Positions 32,804 through 42,097 of a DNA stretch of 42,211 nt are shown piece after piece. The DNA lies in assembly GCF_009711935.1 (NCBI RefSeq), contig NZ_VIKX01000169.1:1-42211 (forward strand), given 5' to 3'. Every line of letters starts with the position of its first letter. Within the stretch, counting starts at the first letter, position 1. The notes beneath the pieces were generated by a model, which saw nothing but the letters and a program-made list of their open reading frames with translations, made no database searches and was not told the origin of the DNA. The stretch comes from Dolichospermum sp. UHCC 0259. GTDB taxonomy: Bacteria > Cyanobacteriota > Cyanobacteriia > Cyanobacteriales > Nostocaceae. A program made the position numbers and the translations under genes.

Positions 32804-34192
32804 TTATTTCACCCCGATTTGAGTTCGGGCGTTGACAAGAGCTTGTCTAACTTGTTCAAATCCTGTACCTCCATAGCTGTTGCGGGCTGCAACTACTTGG
32901 CGTGGAGTTATGGCTTCATAAATATCGGCGGCAAATGCGGGATGGATTTGTTGCCATTCTTCTAATTGTAGGTCTTTGAGTAGTTTACCAGCGGCAATAC
33001 TGGTTTTGACGACTTTGCCCACAATGTTATAAGCTTCGCGGAAGGGTACACCCCTAGCGGCGAGATAATCTGCGACATCGGTAGCGTTAGCAAAGTCTTC
33101 TGTAACTGCTGTTGCTAGTCGCTGATGACGAAATTCTAAACCTTCTTGCAGTAGAATTGTCATTGCTTCTAAACAGGCTTTGACTGTGTTTACGCTGTCA
33201 AATATGCATTCTTTGTCTTCCTGGAGGTCTTTGTTATAAGCCAGGGGTAAACCCTTCATAATTACTAACATGGCTTGCAGATGACCAAAGACTCGCCCGG
33301 TTTTGCCGCGCACTAATTCGGGTACGTCGGGGTTTTTCTTTTGGGGCATAATGCTAGAACCTGTGGCACAGCTATCTTTAAGGGTGATGAAGCGAAATTC
33401 TTCAGATGCCCACAGGATTATTTCTTCAGAAAGACGGCTGAGGTGAACCATGATAATACTAGCAGCACAGAGAAATTCTATGGCAAAGTCCCGATCGCTC
33501 ACTCCGTCCAAACTGTTAGCATAAACATTGTCAAAATGTAATAAATTGGCTGTATAGTGGCGGTCAATAGGAAAAGTTGTTCCCGCTAAAGCACCACAAC
33601 CCAAAGGAGAGATATTGACTCGGCTATAAACGTCTTCTAAGCGTTCCCAGTCCCGTTGTGCCATCTGAAAGTAGGCCAGTAAATGGTGGGCTAAACTGAC
33701 TGGTTGGGCGCGTTGCAGGTGGGTATAACCAGGAATGAGGGTTTCAACATTTTTTTCGGCTATATCAACTAAGACTGTTTGCCAGTCCCGTAATTGTTGG
33801 CGGATTTGTTGAATTTGATCGCGGAGGTATAATCTTGTATCTGTACCTACTTGGTCATTGCGAGAACGGGCGGTGTGAAGTTTTTTACCGACATCTCCGA
33901 CAATTTCCGTAAGGCGCTTTTCTACGGCAAAATGGACATCTTCAGCATCAACACCGGGTTGGAATTGTCCTTGACGATATTCTTGACGAACTTGTTCTAA
34001 ACCGTTGAACAGTGCTTCCCCTTCTGCACGGGAAATTATCCCTGTATGCGCCAACATTTTGGCATGGGCTTGAGAACCGGTAATATCATATTCGATAAGT
34101 TCAATGTCAAAACTGATACTAGCATTAAAACGAGCGATCGCTGGATGTAGCGCGGATTCAAACCGCTGACTCCAAGTTTGTTTTTCGGTCAT
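32804..34192 (-). CDS. argH: Argininosuccinate lyase
   Basis: A 462-residue cytoplasmic enzyme that splits argininosuccinate into arginine and fumarate, the last step of arginine synthesis. The family signature '[12 protein letters not shown]' is intact, as are '[12 protein letters not shown]' and '[17 protein letters not shown]'. The N-terminus '[25 protein letters not shown]' and the length are standard. The gene stands alone on the minus strand with a GGAGTCA tandem just downstream. Arginine also feeds cyanophycin in these organisms, but nothing here shows special regulation. Confidence 0.97.
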   Translation of the reverse strand: MTEKQTWSQRFESALHPAIARFNASISFDIELIEYDITGSQAHAKMLAHTGIISRAEGEALFNGLEQVRQEYRQGQFQPGVDAEDVHFAVEKRLTEIVGDVGKKLHTARSRNDQVGTDTRLYLRDQIQQIRQQLRDWQTVLVDIAEKNVETLIPGYTHLQRAQPVSLAHHLLAYFQMAQRDWERLEDVYSRVNISPLGCGALAGTTFPIDRHYTANLLHFDNVYANSLDGVSDRDFAIEFLCAASIIMVHLSRLSEEIILWASEEFRFITLKDSCATGSSIMPQKKNPDVPELVRGKTGRVFGHLQAMLVIMKGLPLAYNKDLQEDKECIFDSVNTVKACLEAMTILLQEGLEFRHQRLATAVTEDFANATDVADYLAARGVPFREAYNIVGKVVKTSIAAGKLLKDLQLEEWQQIHPAFAADIYEAITPRQVVAARNSYGGTGFEQVRQALVNARTQIGVK

Positions 34193-34343
34193 AAATCTGA
34201 AGGGAGAGGCAGAGATTATATGTAGATGTTAGATTTTGAATCATACGCCCTATGTGAGTTAAAAATCTTGTTGTTTCATAAGCGAAATTACAAGGTCTTC
34301 AGTATCTAAATAATTAATCCAAAATCTAAAATCTAAAATCACT

Positions 34344-34556
34344 TTAACCGTAACTAGTAAAACCTTTGAACAGATAACCCACAATTATACCAATCAACAT
34401 TGCCCAAACTTGCCCAGTTTTGACAAAGTGATTCCAAGAGGCTTGTACTTGACCTAACAGGTCTGGGTCTTTAACATGACCAACATTAGCCAGAAGAGTA
34501 ATGTGTTCGTGTAAATTTCCTAGCAGTGGCAATAGTGAATCATTCAAATGTTCCAT
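34344..34556 (-). CDS. Small protein with one C-terminal membrane helix
   Basis: A 70-residue protein beginning 'MEHLNDSLLPLLGNLHEHIT' and ending with a hydrophobic segment 'VWAMLIGIIVGYLFKGF'. I start at the ATG at 34556; a longer frame uses a TTG at 34592 and has no better ribosome binding site. The soluble part is amphipathic and carries several His residues. I do not recognise the family. It stands alone between argH and larB, both on the same strand, with about 100-150 bases on each side. Confidence 0.55.
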   Translation of the reverse strand: MEHLNDSLLPLLGNLHEHITLLANVGHVKDPDLLGQVQASWNHFVKTGQVWAMLIGIIVGYLFKGFTSYG

Positions 34557-34658
34557 AATAATTTTACCAAAATGTTTATTACCTGTTATCAAGAGTTGAA
34601 GTAACTAATCAAATCAAAAGCTACCGCAATTATACGCAATATTTACTTTCATACTTTA

Positions 34659-35444
34659 CTATATTTCTGCCGCCAAACGTAATTTTTCTGAAGTTCGTAA
34701 AATTTGCCCAGCTAAAACTGCTGCACCAAAGCCATTATCTATATTAACTACACCAATACCAGCAGCACAAGAGTTAAGCATTGTCAATAGAGGTGCTAAA
34801 CCCGAAAAGCTTGCACCATAGCCAATACTGGTAGGAACAGCAATTACGGGACAATCTGCCAAACCCGCTACAACACTAGGTAAAGCCCCTTCCATGCCCG
34901 CGACAACGATTAAAACCGATGCTGATTCTAATACATGACGGTTGCTTAATAACCGATGAATTCCCGCCACACCTACATCCCAGAGGCGCTGTACAAAAAA
35001 ACCGGAAAGTTCCGCAGTAACAGCGGCTTCTTCGGCAACGGCTAAATCGGCAGTACCAGCGGAAAGAATGCCAATTTTACCGGGAAATCTGACTTCAATT
35101 ACAGGGGGAACAATGGCACAAATTCGGGCTTGTTCGTAATATTGGATACCTCTAACTTTTGGTTGTAAGGCGGAATATACTTGTGGTTCAATGCGGGTAG
35201 CCATGACGACAGAAGTGCGGTGGCGCATGACTTCCATGATTTGAGCAATTTGTTCCGGTGTTTTACCAGGTCCCCAAATTACTTCCGGAAAACCGGTTCT
35301 TAATTGACGATGATGGTCTATTTTGGCAAACTCACCTACGGATTGATAGGCTAGGTCTTTGAGGGAGTCGAAGGCTATATCTGGGGTTATTTTACCATTG
35401 GCGACGGCTTCTAAGAGCGATCGCAAATTTTCTGGTTGTGTCAC
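34659..35444 (-). CDS. larB: LarB-type pyridinium-3,5-biscarboxylate synthase
   Basis: A 261-residue PurE-related protein. It has an N-terminal 'LRSLLEAVANGKITPDIAFDSLKDLAY' helix pair and 'FPEVIWGPGKTPEQI', then the PurE-like core 'GKIGILSAGTADLAVAEEAAVTAELSG', 'VVAGMEGALPSVVAGLADCPVIAVPTSIGYG' and 'INIDNGFGAA'-like 'VNIDNGFGAAVLAG'. LarB carboxylates and hydrolyses nicotinic acid adenine dinucleotide in the first step of nickel-pincer cofactor synthesis. larC and larE are not nearby. The length and motifs distinguish it from true PurE (about 165 residues). Confidence 0.9.
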   Translation of the reverse strand: MTQPENLRSLLEAVANGKITPDIAFDSLKDLAYQSVGEFAKIDHHRQLRTGFPEVIWGPGKTPEQIAQIMEVMRHRTSVVMATRIEPQVYSALQPKVRGIQYYEQARICAIVPPVIEVRFPGKIGILSAGTADLAVAEEAAVTAELSGFFVQRLWDVGVAGIHRLLSNRHVLESASVLIVVAGMEGALPSVVAGLADCPVIAVPTSIGYGASFSGLAPLLTMLNSCAAGIGVVNIDNGFGAAVLAGQILRTSEKLRLAAEI

Positions 35445-35558
35445 TGCAATTTTGAATTAAAAATGAATTATAAATCTATTCTAGGCTGATTATATTTTTA
35501 ACATCTATGATACTATACCAAGCATGGCTTGACGAAGAGCCATAAATTTAATCAAATC

Positions 35559-37316
35559 ATGAAAAAACACATTAATAAAACAAAGGATATAAATATTTTT
35601 CATAAGTTTATGATTAGCCTAATATGTTTTATTTTTATGATAAACATATCTATAGCTTACTCTCAAGATAAAACTGTAACTGTTCCAGATCGAGACACAC
35701 CTGTTGCTCAAAATTCTGACGTTGTGAATAAAATAGATGGAACTCCTGTATTGTTAGGAGATACCACACTATTTGTAATTCAAAGGAATGTGGGTTCATT
35801 TTCTCCCCAAGAGAGAGCGGAAGCCGTAAGCAATAGACTAGAAAAAATTGCTAATGATCCATCAACATCCCTAGAGAATCTACAACTTATAGAGAATGCG
35901 GATATCACTAATATTGTTGTAGGGGATAAACTGTTACTTACACTCACAGATAAAGATGCTAAAGCTGCAAATCAAACCAGACAAATATTAGGCAAGGAAT
36001 ATTTAGAAATAATTAAAAATACTATTATCCAATATCGAAAAGAACGTAGCCTAGTCAATATTTTAAAAGGAATAATTTATAGTTTTATTTCAACCCTTGT
36101 TTTATTAATACTTTTAAAAGTATTTAATCAAATTTATCCCAGAATTATTACTAGATTACAAAATTGGACAGGAATTAGAATCCCTGAGTTAAGAATTCAA
36201 AATATAGAACTTTTACCCGCAGCTAGAGTCAGTAATATTGTGACTAGGCTAGTTAAAATTATCCGCACAATTCTAGTAATTAGTATTTTCTATATTTACA
36301 TTTCTTTGGTTTTGAGTTTTTTTCCTTGGACAAAACAAATAAGTTCTAGACTTATTAGTTATTTTCTAGCAACAATTTATAAAAGTTGGTTAGCATTTGC
36401 AGATTATTTACCCAATATATTTGCATTAGCATTAATTATTTTTATCAGTTACTATAGTCTTAAATTTATTCGCTATCTTTTCACAGAATTAGGAAATGGA
36501 ACTATATCCGTTCCCGGCTTTTATAATGATTGGGCAGAGCCAACCTATAAACTGGTATTTTTAATTATAGTGGCTTTAGCCTTAGTGTTAGCATTTCCTT
36601 ATTTACCAGGATTTGGTTCACCAGCATTTCAAGGTATATCAGTATTTTTAGGGATTTTGTTTTCCTTGGGTTCAACGGCTGTTGTAGCTAATGTTGTCGC
36701 GGGGACTATTCTTATTTATACCCGTGCTTTCCAAATGGGCGATCGCATTAAAATTGGTGAAGCTATAGGTGATATAGTAGAAAAAACCCTGCTAGTTACG
36801 CGCATTCGTACCATCAAAAATGTCATTATTACTATTCCTAATGGAACTGTATTAACTAGCCAAATTATCAACTATACAGCCCTATCTCAAGACCCTAATT
36901 ATTATCTAATATTACATACAACAATCACACTTGGGTATGATGTGCCTTGGCGAAAAGTTCATCAAGTTTTAATTGATGCAGCAATAGCGACAAATAATAT
37001 ACTAACTGAACCTATTCCCTTTGTTTTGCAAACTAGTTTAGATGATTTCTATGTTAGTTATGAATTAAATGCTTATAGTAATAAACCCATGCTAATGGCG
37101 AACATTTATTCAGAACTCCATCAAAATATTCAGGATAAATGTAGTGAAGCAGGGATTGAAATTCTTTCTCCTCATTATTCTGCGATCAGAGACGGTAATC
37201 AAACCACCATACCAGAAAACTATCTGTCTGAAGATTACAAAGCACCAGGATTTCGGCTATCTTCTTTAAATAACCTTTTCAACCCTGATAACAGTAAAAA
37301 TACACCAAATTTATGA
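35559..37316 (+). CDS. MscS-family mechanosensitive channel with a periplasmic N-terminal domain
   Basis: A 585-residue membrane protein. Residues 1-37 look like a signal peptide ('FMISLICFIFMINISIAYSQ'). Residues about 38-160 form a soluble domain with 'LFVIQRNVGSFSPQERAEAVSNRLEKIA'. Several helices follow (about 165-370) and then the MscS pore and beta domain, with 'LGSTAVVANVVAGTILIYTRAFQMGDRIKIG' and 'NVIITIPNGTVLTSQIINYT'. I start at the ATG at 35559 because the frame to 35529 begins with TTG; no clear ribosome binding site precedes either. MscS-type channels open on membrane tension. It lies 36 bp upstream of a second MscS gene on the same strand, an apparent two-channel operon. Confidence 0.88.
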   Translation: MKKHINKTKDINIFHKFMISLICFIFMINISIAYSQDKTVTVPDRDTPVAQNSDVVNKIDGTPVLLGDTTLFVIQRNVGSFSPQERAEAVSNRLEKIANDPSTSLENLQLIENADITNIVVGDKLLLTLTDKDAKAANQTRQILGKEYLEIIKNTIIQYRKERSLVNILKGIIYSFISTLVLLILLKVFNQIYPRIITRLQNWTGIRIPELRIQNIELLPAARVSNIVTRLVKIIRTILVISIFYIYISLVLSFFPWTKQISSRLISYFLATIYKSWLAFADYLPNIFALALIIFISYYSLKFIRYLFTELGNGTISVPGFYNDWAEPTYKLVFLIIVALALVLAFPYLPGFGSPAFQGISVFLGILFSLGSTAVVANVVAGTILIYTRAFQMGDRIKIGEAIGDIVEKTLLVTRIRTIKNVIITIPNGTVLTSQIINYTALSQDPNYYLILHTTITLGYDVPWRKVHQVLIDAAIATNNILTEPIPFVLQTSLDDFYVSYELNAYSNKPMLMANIYSELHQNIQDKCSEAGIEILSPHYSAIRDGNQTTIPENYLSEDYKAPGFRLSSLNNLFNPDNSKNTPNL

Positions 37317-37352
37317 ATGTAAATTAACCGTTTATTTAATAAGGATTAACTT

Positions 37353-38267
37353 GTGGAAAATGCTTTAAAGACAATTCAAAAATTATTAGATGATGCTATA
37401 GTTATCAAATTGATTGAAGTAACTTCAGGGATTATTATAGTTGCCATTATTTTCCGAATTTTATCTCAAGTTTTACCGCGTCAGGTTCAAGACAGTGATT
37501 TACGCTATCGTATCCGCAAAGGCATTACCTTTGTTGGTTATGCAATTATAGCTTTATTAATTGTTTTGATATTTAGTGATAGCCTGGGAAAACTAACAGT
37601 AATTTTTGGGGTAATTGGTGCTGGTGTCGCCTTTGCATTACAAGAAGTAATTGGGAGTTTTGCTGGTTGGGTAGCTATTTCCTTCGGTCAATTTTACAAA
37701 CCAGGAGATAGAGTATTACTGGGTGGGATAATGGGAGATGTTATAGATATTAGTATTTTACGGACTACTTTAATGGAGTGCGGTGCTTGGGTAAAAGCTG
37801 ATCTTTATAATGGCAGAATTGTCAGAATTGCTAATAGTTTTGTGTTTAAAGAACCCGTATTTAATTATTCAGCAGATTTTCCCTTTGTCTGGGATGAAAT
37901 TACTGTACCAGTAAAATACGGGAGCGATCGCTCTTTAACCAGAGAAATCCTGCAACAGGTAGCTAACGAAGTTGTCGGGGAATATATGCCTCAAGCACAG
38001 GTACAATGGCAACATATGGTACACAAATATTTAATTGAAGATGCCAGAATCGAACCTGCTGTCACCCTAGCAGCTAACGACAACTGGCTAGAATTTACCC
38101 TGCGTTATGTAGTGGACTACAAACAACGTCGAGGTAAAAAAGATGTCATCTTTAGCCGAATTCTTGACGAATTCGACAACACAAAAGGAAGTATAAGCAT
38201 TGCTTCCACCACCATTCACATAGTAGAAACACCTGCATTTAACGTCAAACTAACGGACAACACATAA
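37353..38267 (+). CDS. MscS-family mechanosensitive channel (small form)
   Basis: A 304-residue membrane protein with two or three helices (about 18-100) followed by an MscS-type pore and beta domain ('IFGVIGAGVAFALQEVIGSF', 'FYKPGDRVLLGGIMGDVIDISILRTTLM', 'IVRIANSFVFKEPVFNYS') and an alpha/beta C-terminal domain. It starts at a GTG at 37353 with AAGGA 7 bases upstream. It is half the size of the preceding channel and differs in its pore helix, so it is not a recent tandem duplicate. A hairpin 37 bases after the stop is a likely terminator. Confidence 0.88.
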   Translation: MENALKTIQKLLDDAIVIKLIEVTSGIIIVAIIFRILSQVLPRQVQDSDLRYRIRKGITFVGYAIIALLIVLIFSDSLGKLTVIFGVIGAGVAFALQEVIGSFAGWVAISFGQFYKPGDRVLLGGIMGDVIDISILRTTLMECGAWVKADLYNGRIVRIANSFVFKEPVFNYSADFPFVWDEITVPVKYGSDRSLTREILQQVANEVVGEYMPQAQVQWQHMVHKYLIEDARIEPAVTLAANDNWLEFTLRYVVDYKQRRGKKDVIFSRILDEFDNTKGSISIASTTIHIVETPAFNVKLTDNT

Positions 38268-38303
38268 AAAAGTTCTCCAACTTTTGTAGTCGCTACATCA
38301 TAG

Positions 38304-38329
38304 CCCCCTCTCGAAGAGCGGGGAGGGGG
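38304..38329 (+). terminator. GC-rich hairpin after the second channel gene
   Basis: CCCCCTC (38304-38310) pairs with GAGGGGG (38323-38329) around a 12-base loop, with GGGGTTTTTG shortly after. It belongs to the dispersed CCCCTC/GAGGGG repeat type and probably terminates the MscS operon. Confidence 0.55.
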
Positions 38330-38407
38330 TTGAGAGTGGGGTTTTTGTATCTCACTTAACCGATAACCGCTATAAAAATTCCTAACTTCCCAGAAGAATA
38401 TGTGCCA

Positions 38408-38561
38408 ATATCACCTGAGTTCGACATAAGATAATTTTTGGAAAACTGCCCCAAATATGAGTCTCAAACCCTTATGATCTCGTTGAAAAAATCATAACTC
38501 TGTTCGCGTAGCGTCTCCGAAGGAGAAACTCCGAACTCCTAACACCGAACTCAGGTAATAT
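38408..38561. mobile_element. MITE-like element with ACCTGAGTTCG ends
   Basis: A 154-base segment bounded by 16-base inverted repeats (38408-38423 and the complement of 38546-38561) agreeing at 15 of 16 positions. Inside lies a dispersed repeat 'GTTCGCGTAGCGTCTCCGAA' (38502-38521) containing the hairpin TCTCC-GAA-GGAGA. No gene is present. A related end occurs at 32326-32350. Confidence 0.5.
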
Positions 38562-38569
38562 CCATTTCC

Positions 38570-40354
38570 CTATTTCGTAACTTTAATTTCATGAATATTC
38601 CAAAAAGCACCACCAAGGGCAGAATATTGGATACCTTGAAAACGGTTTCTGATTGCTGATAAAGAATATGAGTTAACCAAGTAAATAAAAGGTAAATACT
38701 CCTGTGTTAATTGTTGACTTTCGCCATAAATTTTCTTTAATTTAGCCTCATCAAACTCCTGTGCGCCTTGAATATAAAGTTCATGAATTTTCTTTTCCCA
38801 GTCAGCAACTTCCCAACCTTCAATCGGTTTTTGTCCAGCTTGTGGTTTTTGATTAAACATATGTAGTCCTCCTTCAGGAGACCACACATTAGCCCCATCA
38901 TTTGGTTCTAAACCCCCTGTTAAACCTATTAAACAAGCATCCCAATCTAAAGTATTAGAAAGTTTATCTATAAAAGTATTCCAAGCCAATGGCGTAAAAT
39001 CTACTTGAATCCCAATTTTACTTAAATCTTGTTTAATTTGCGAACCCATTGACTCCCGAATCTTATTACCTGCATTAGTGAGTAATGCAAATCTCACTTC
39101 ATTACCTTGATCATCTACTAAGAGATTTTTGGCATTATATTTAAACCCAGCTTTTATTAGCAATTCTTTGGCTTTTTCAGGATTATAGTTATAAACTTTC
39201 AAGCCTTTTTCCGGTGATAAAAAATAAGGACTTTGAACAGAAATAGGAGAATTTTGGGGTGTACCTAAACCACGAAAAGTATTATTCAACATGGTTTGTC
39301 TATCAATAGCATAGGCTACTGCTTGGCGAAATTGCACATTATTAAACCATTTAGATTTAATGGGATCAACTAATGGTTGATTTTTTCTTTTTCCCTTATT
39401 TAAGTTAAAGGAAATAAAGGAAGTGCTAGAACTAGGACCCCCATTATATATTTTAAAATTCCCTTGTTTTTCCTGAACTTTTAATAAAGAAAAATAATCC
39501 GGGGAAACACCAATAGAATCTAAATCACCGGAACGAAATTGGAGTAAGGAAGTATCTGTTGATTCCACAATTTGCCAAATTATTCGTTCAATATAAGGTT
39601 GGGGTTTGCCTTGAGCATCTTTACGCCAATAATAGGGGTTACGGCGAAAAATTACCCGTTGACTCGTATCATATCTTTCTAGTTTATAAGGGCCATTAAC
39701 AATGATTTCTTCGGTCGGAGTATCAACACCCCATTTATTCAGAAATTCCACTTTACCATCTTTATTTTTTGTTTTGACTGATTTTTCTAAAATATGAGCA
39801 GGTAAAATAGATGCTCCTGTATTTAGTAAAAAAGGTCTAAATGGTTCAGGGACACTAAATTCTACCCTTCTATTGTCTATTTTTTTGACAGTTGGTAATT
39901 TGCGATCTTTCCCGACTCTTAAAACATCTCTAGTATCTGTGGGGATGTTTTCATTTAAATAAATATCATTATAGGTAAAGACAACATCATCAACTGTTAA
40001 TGGTTGTCCATCTGACCATTTTAGACCTTCACGCATGGTAAAGGTAATTTTGGTTTTATCTGGTGATATTTCCCATGATTCGGCTAATGCTCCTTCTATT
40101 TTGCCATCAATGGGATTTTGAGTTAATAATCCTTCATAAGTAAGACCAAAAATATTTGGTGATTCGGAACTCAGCGCTGCATTAAATGTTTTTGGATCAC
40201 TCAAAATGCTTGTTACTAATTGGGGTACTTGAGCCGCATTGGTTTTTAATTTAGTGGAGTTACAAGCGGTAAGTCCTATTGCTGCAAATGCAATAATAGT
40301 TATTAATAAAAAAAGGCGTTTTGTGGAATTGAGTATCTTTTTTGTTAATGTCAT
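38570..40354 (-). CDS. Oligopeptide-type ABC transporter substrate-binding lipoprotein
   Basis: A 594-residue SBP_bac_5 family protein. The N-terminal helix ends in the lipobox 'LTAC', so it should be lipid-anchored at Cys31 on the outer face of the membrane. The family pattern is clear: 'GALAESWEISPDKTKITFTMREGLKWSDGQPLTVDDVVFTYNDIY', 'FRQAVAYAIDRQTML' and 'GLKVYNYNPEKAKELLIKAGF'. It would bind peptides or similar solutes for an Opp/Dpp-type transporter; no permease gene is adjacent. The start lies 23 bp after the PIN-domain gene, so the two may share a transcript. Confidence 0.9.
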   Translation of the reverse strand: MTLTKKILNSTKRLFLLITIIAFAAIGLTACNSTKLKTNAAQVPQLVTSILSDPKTFNAALSSESPNIFGLTYEGLLTQNPIDGKIEGALAESWEISPDKTKITFTMREGLKWSDGQPLTVDDVVFTYNDIYLNENIPTDTRDVLRVGKDRKLPTVKKIDNRRVEFSVPEPFRPFLLNTGASILPAHILEKSVKTKNKDGKVEFLNKWGVDTPTEEIIVNGPYKLERYDTSQRVIFRRNPYYWRKDAQGKPQPYIERIIWQIVESTDTSLLQFRSGDLDSIGVSPDYFSLLKVQEKQGNFKIYNGGPSSSTSFISFNLNKGKRKNQPLVDPIKSKWFNNVQFRQAVAYAIDRQTMLNNTFRGLGTPQNSPISVQSPYFLSPEKGLKVYNYNPEKAKELLIKAGFKYNAKNLLVDDQGNEVRFALLTNAGNKIRESMGSQIKQDLSKIGIQVDFTPLAWNTFIDKLSNTLDWDACLIGLTGGLEPNDGANVWSPEGGLHMFNQKPQAGQKPIEGWEVADWEKKIHELYIQGAQEFDEAKLKKIYGESQQLTQEYLPFIYLVNSYSLSAIRNRFQGIQYSALGGAFWNIHEIKVTK

Positions 40355-40377
40355 AGTTTTAATAATTAAACAGTTAT

Positions 40378-40998
40378 CTAAGTTGATGAATGAGAATTAA
40401 ACCAATTGAGGAAATCCTGCGTGATTGTAAAATATTTAATTCCAGCATTGCGTAAAACTTCTTTGACTTCAGATTTACCAAAGTCCTTACTATTATTACT
40501 AATAAATGCTTTATCTTCTTGAGGATATAATTGGGCATGATATAATATAGATTGTAATATTATATTATCCATAATATCATTTTTAATTAGTAATATTTCT
40601 GGTTGTGTCAACACTGATTGACAAATATTTTTAAGGTTATTAAAATTTACATTGATGATGTTAATGCGAGTATTAATAGCATTATCAAGGCGAGATTCAA
40701 TGTCATTAAGTAAACCATCATTAGTAATGATAGCTTGTTGTAGCTGTTGAACTAATAGAGGAGCATAATTAGAAGTTTGATCACGAGCAATTTCTCTAAT
40801 TTTTAGTTCCATATCTCTTTTAAAATTAAGTTTTTCCTGCTTCTCTAATTTATAAACTGTAATTGCTTCTATATAACAAATATGGGGTATAAATATTTTT
40901 AATGACTTAGGACGATTATAAAGCAAATTATCCGCTCGTGTATCCTGTCCTTTAGCAATAGTCATTAAAAAATTAGTTTCTATATAAAGTATGGTCAT
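40378..40998 (-). CDS. PIN-domain protein (putative ribonuclease)
   Basis: This 206-residue protein begins 'MTILYIETNFLMTIAKGQDT', a PIN-type first strand in which the usual first Asp is Glu7 in 'ETNFL'. Further acidic positions are in 'IEAITVYKLE', 'NDIMDNIILQSIL' and 'KAFISNNSKDFG', the last resembling the PIN 'F.T.N.KDF' strand. PIN domains are metal-dependent RNases, often toxins. It is longer than VapC (about 130 residues), with a helical insert, so it resembles the larger PIN proteins rather than classical VapC. AGGA lies 9 bases before the ATG. It follows an unknown gene by 44 bp on the same strand. Confidence 0.65.
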   Translation of the reverse strand: MTILYIETNFLMTIAKGQDTRADNLLYNRPKSLKIFIPHICYIEAITVYKLEKQEKLNFKRDMELKIREIARDQTSNYAPLLVQQLQQAIITNDGLLNDIESRLDNAINTRINIINVNFNNLKNICQSVLTQPEILLIKNDIMDNIILQSILYHAQLYPQEDKAFISNNSKDFGKSEVKEVLRNAGIKYFTITQDFLNWFNSHSST

Positions 40999-41042
40999 TT
41001 TAATATTCCTGGTACTGGTAAATAAATATAAATTACCTACTA

Positions 41043-41588
41043 TTATTCATCATTTTGTGAATATATTTCTCCATGTTTTAGCTTTGCTAATAAACCTATT
41101 TTTTCAAATTTTTCAGAAGCAGGTGGTATTTCTGATTTCCAGTGATAATTCAAATCTCTTAACCAAGATACTATGAGGGTTTTCAAGTAGAAATTAAATA
41201 TTGTTTTTTCGCAAAATTCCGAATCATAATGGCTAAGAATTTTTCCTGTATTTAATGATATAGCTGGTTTAGAAAATACATTATTTTTAGATTTAAAAAC
41301 ATTAATTTCTGTTAAATTTGCTAACATAACAAATCGCGGGCTTTCTTGAGAGTTTTGTAAATATAGGTTGCTGACTTTTGATAAATTATTTTCATGATTT
41401 TCCAGGATTTCTTGCGTTGTGATATCTACTAATAATGCAATTTGCTGATTTTGATCTAAGACAATAATATCTGGAGAAGATAGTTGAAATAAACTTTCTA
41501 TTTTCTCTGGTGAATCAAATTGATTATTCCAAATACTAGAAATAAGTCTGATTTTAATTAGTTCTTCTGGTTTGTCTAAACTAAACAT
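41043..41588 (-). CDS. Unknown protein with a PD-(D/E)xK-like core, upstream of the PIN gene
   Basis: A 181-residue protein without a family I recognise. Its centre, 'LSSPDIIVLDQNQQIALLVDITTQEI', has the layout of a PD-(D/E)xK nuclease core ('PD...' then 'hhhD.(T/K)'), but the Lys reads Thr. 'SNLYLQNSQESPRFVMLANL' and 'INVFKSKN' follow, as in Uma2- or HsdR-N-like folds. If that fold is right, the active site is probably lost. AGGAG lies 9 bases before the ATG. It sits 26 bp after ispF and 44 bp before the PIN gene on the same strand, an arrangement that would suit a paired module. Confidence 0.5.
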   Translation of the reverse strand: MFSLDKPEELIKIRLISSIWNNQFDSPEKIESLFQLSSPDIIVLDQNQQIALLVDITTQEILENHENNLSKVSNLYLQNSQESPRFVMLANLTEINVFKSKNNVFSKPAISLNTGKILSHYDSEFCEKTIFNFYLKTLIVSWLRDLNYHWKSEIPPASEKFEKIGLLAKLKHGEIYSQNDE

Positions 41589-41614
41589 TCTCTTATTCTC
41601 CTATTAGTTATGAA

Positions 41615-42097
41615 TCAATCATCTGCTACCAACAAAACTACAGCATAAGCACAAATCCCTTCTTCTCTCCCCGTTGGTCCGAGTTTTTCATTAGTTGTAG
41701 CTTTGACACCAATTTGATTTGGTTCAACTTCTAAAACTGCTGCTAATTTATCTCGCATTTTAGAAATATGTGGTTTTAATTTGGGACGTTCAGCAACAAC
41801 TACAGAATCAATATTGCCAATTTTCCAACCTTGTTCACGAATTAGTTGATGGACTTGATGTAATAATACTAAACTATCAGCCCCAGCCCATTGGGAATCT
41901 GTCGGGGGAAAATAATGACCAATATCCCCCAAAGATAAAGCTCCTAGCATCGCGTCCATAATGGCATGAGTAAGAACATCAGCGTCACTGTGTCCTAACA
42001 AGCCGAGTGCATGGGGAATGTGAACACCGCCTAAAATCAAATTGCGATCGCTCACCAATCTGTGTATATCGTAGCCGTTACCGATTCTGATGTTCAT
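41615..42097 (-). CDS. ispF: 2-C-methyl-D-erythritol 2,4-cyclodiphosphate synthase
   Basis: A 160-residue enzyme of the MEP isoprenoid pathway that cyclises CDP-methylerythritol phosphate with release of CMP. The metal-binding motifs are intact: 'GNGYDIHRL' (Asp and His), '[23 protein letters not shown]' and '[11 protein letters not shown]', and the C-terminal '[19 protein letters not shown]' is standard. Trimeric and cytoplasmic in the family. In this organism it supplies precursors for carotenoids, chlorophyll phytol and quinones. It is the first gene of a minus-strand run continuing into the unknown and PIN genes. Confidence 0.98.
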   Translation of the reverse strand: MNIRIGNGYDIHRLVSDRNLILGGVHIPHALGLLGHSDADVLTHAIMDAMLGALSLGDIGHYFPPTDSQWAGADSLVLLHQVHQLIREQGWKIGNIDSVVVAERPKLKPHISKMRDKLAAVLEVEPNQIGVKATTNEKLGPTGREEGICAYAVVLLVADD

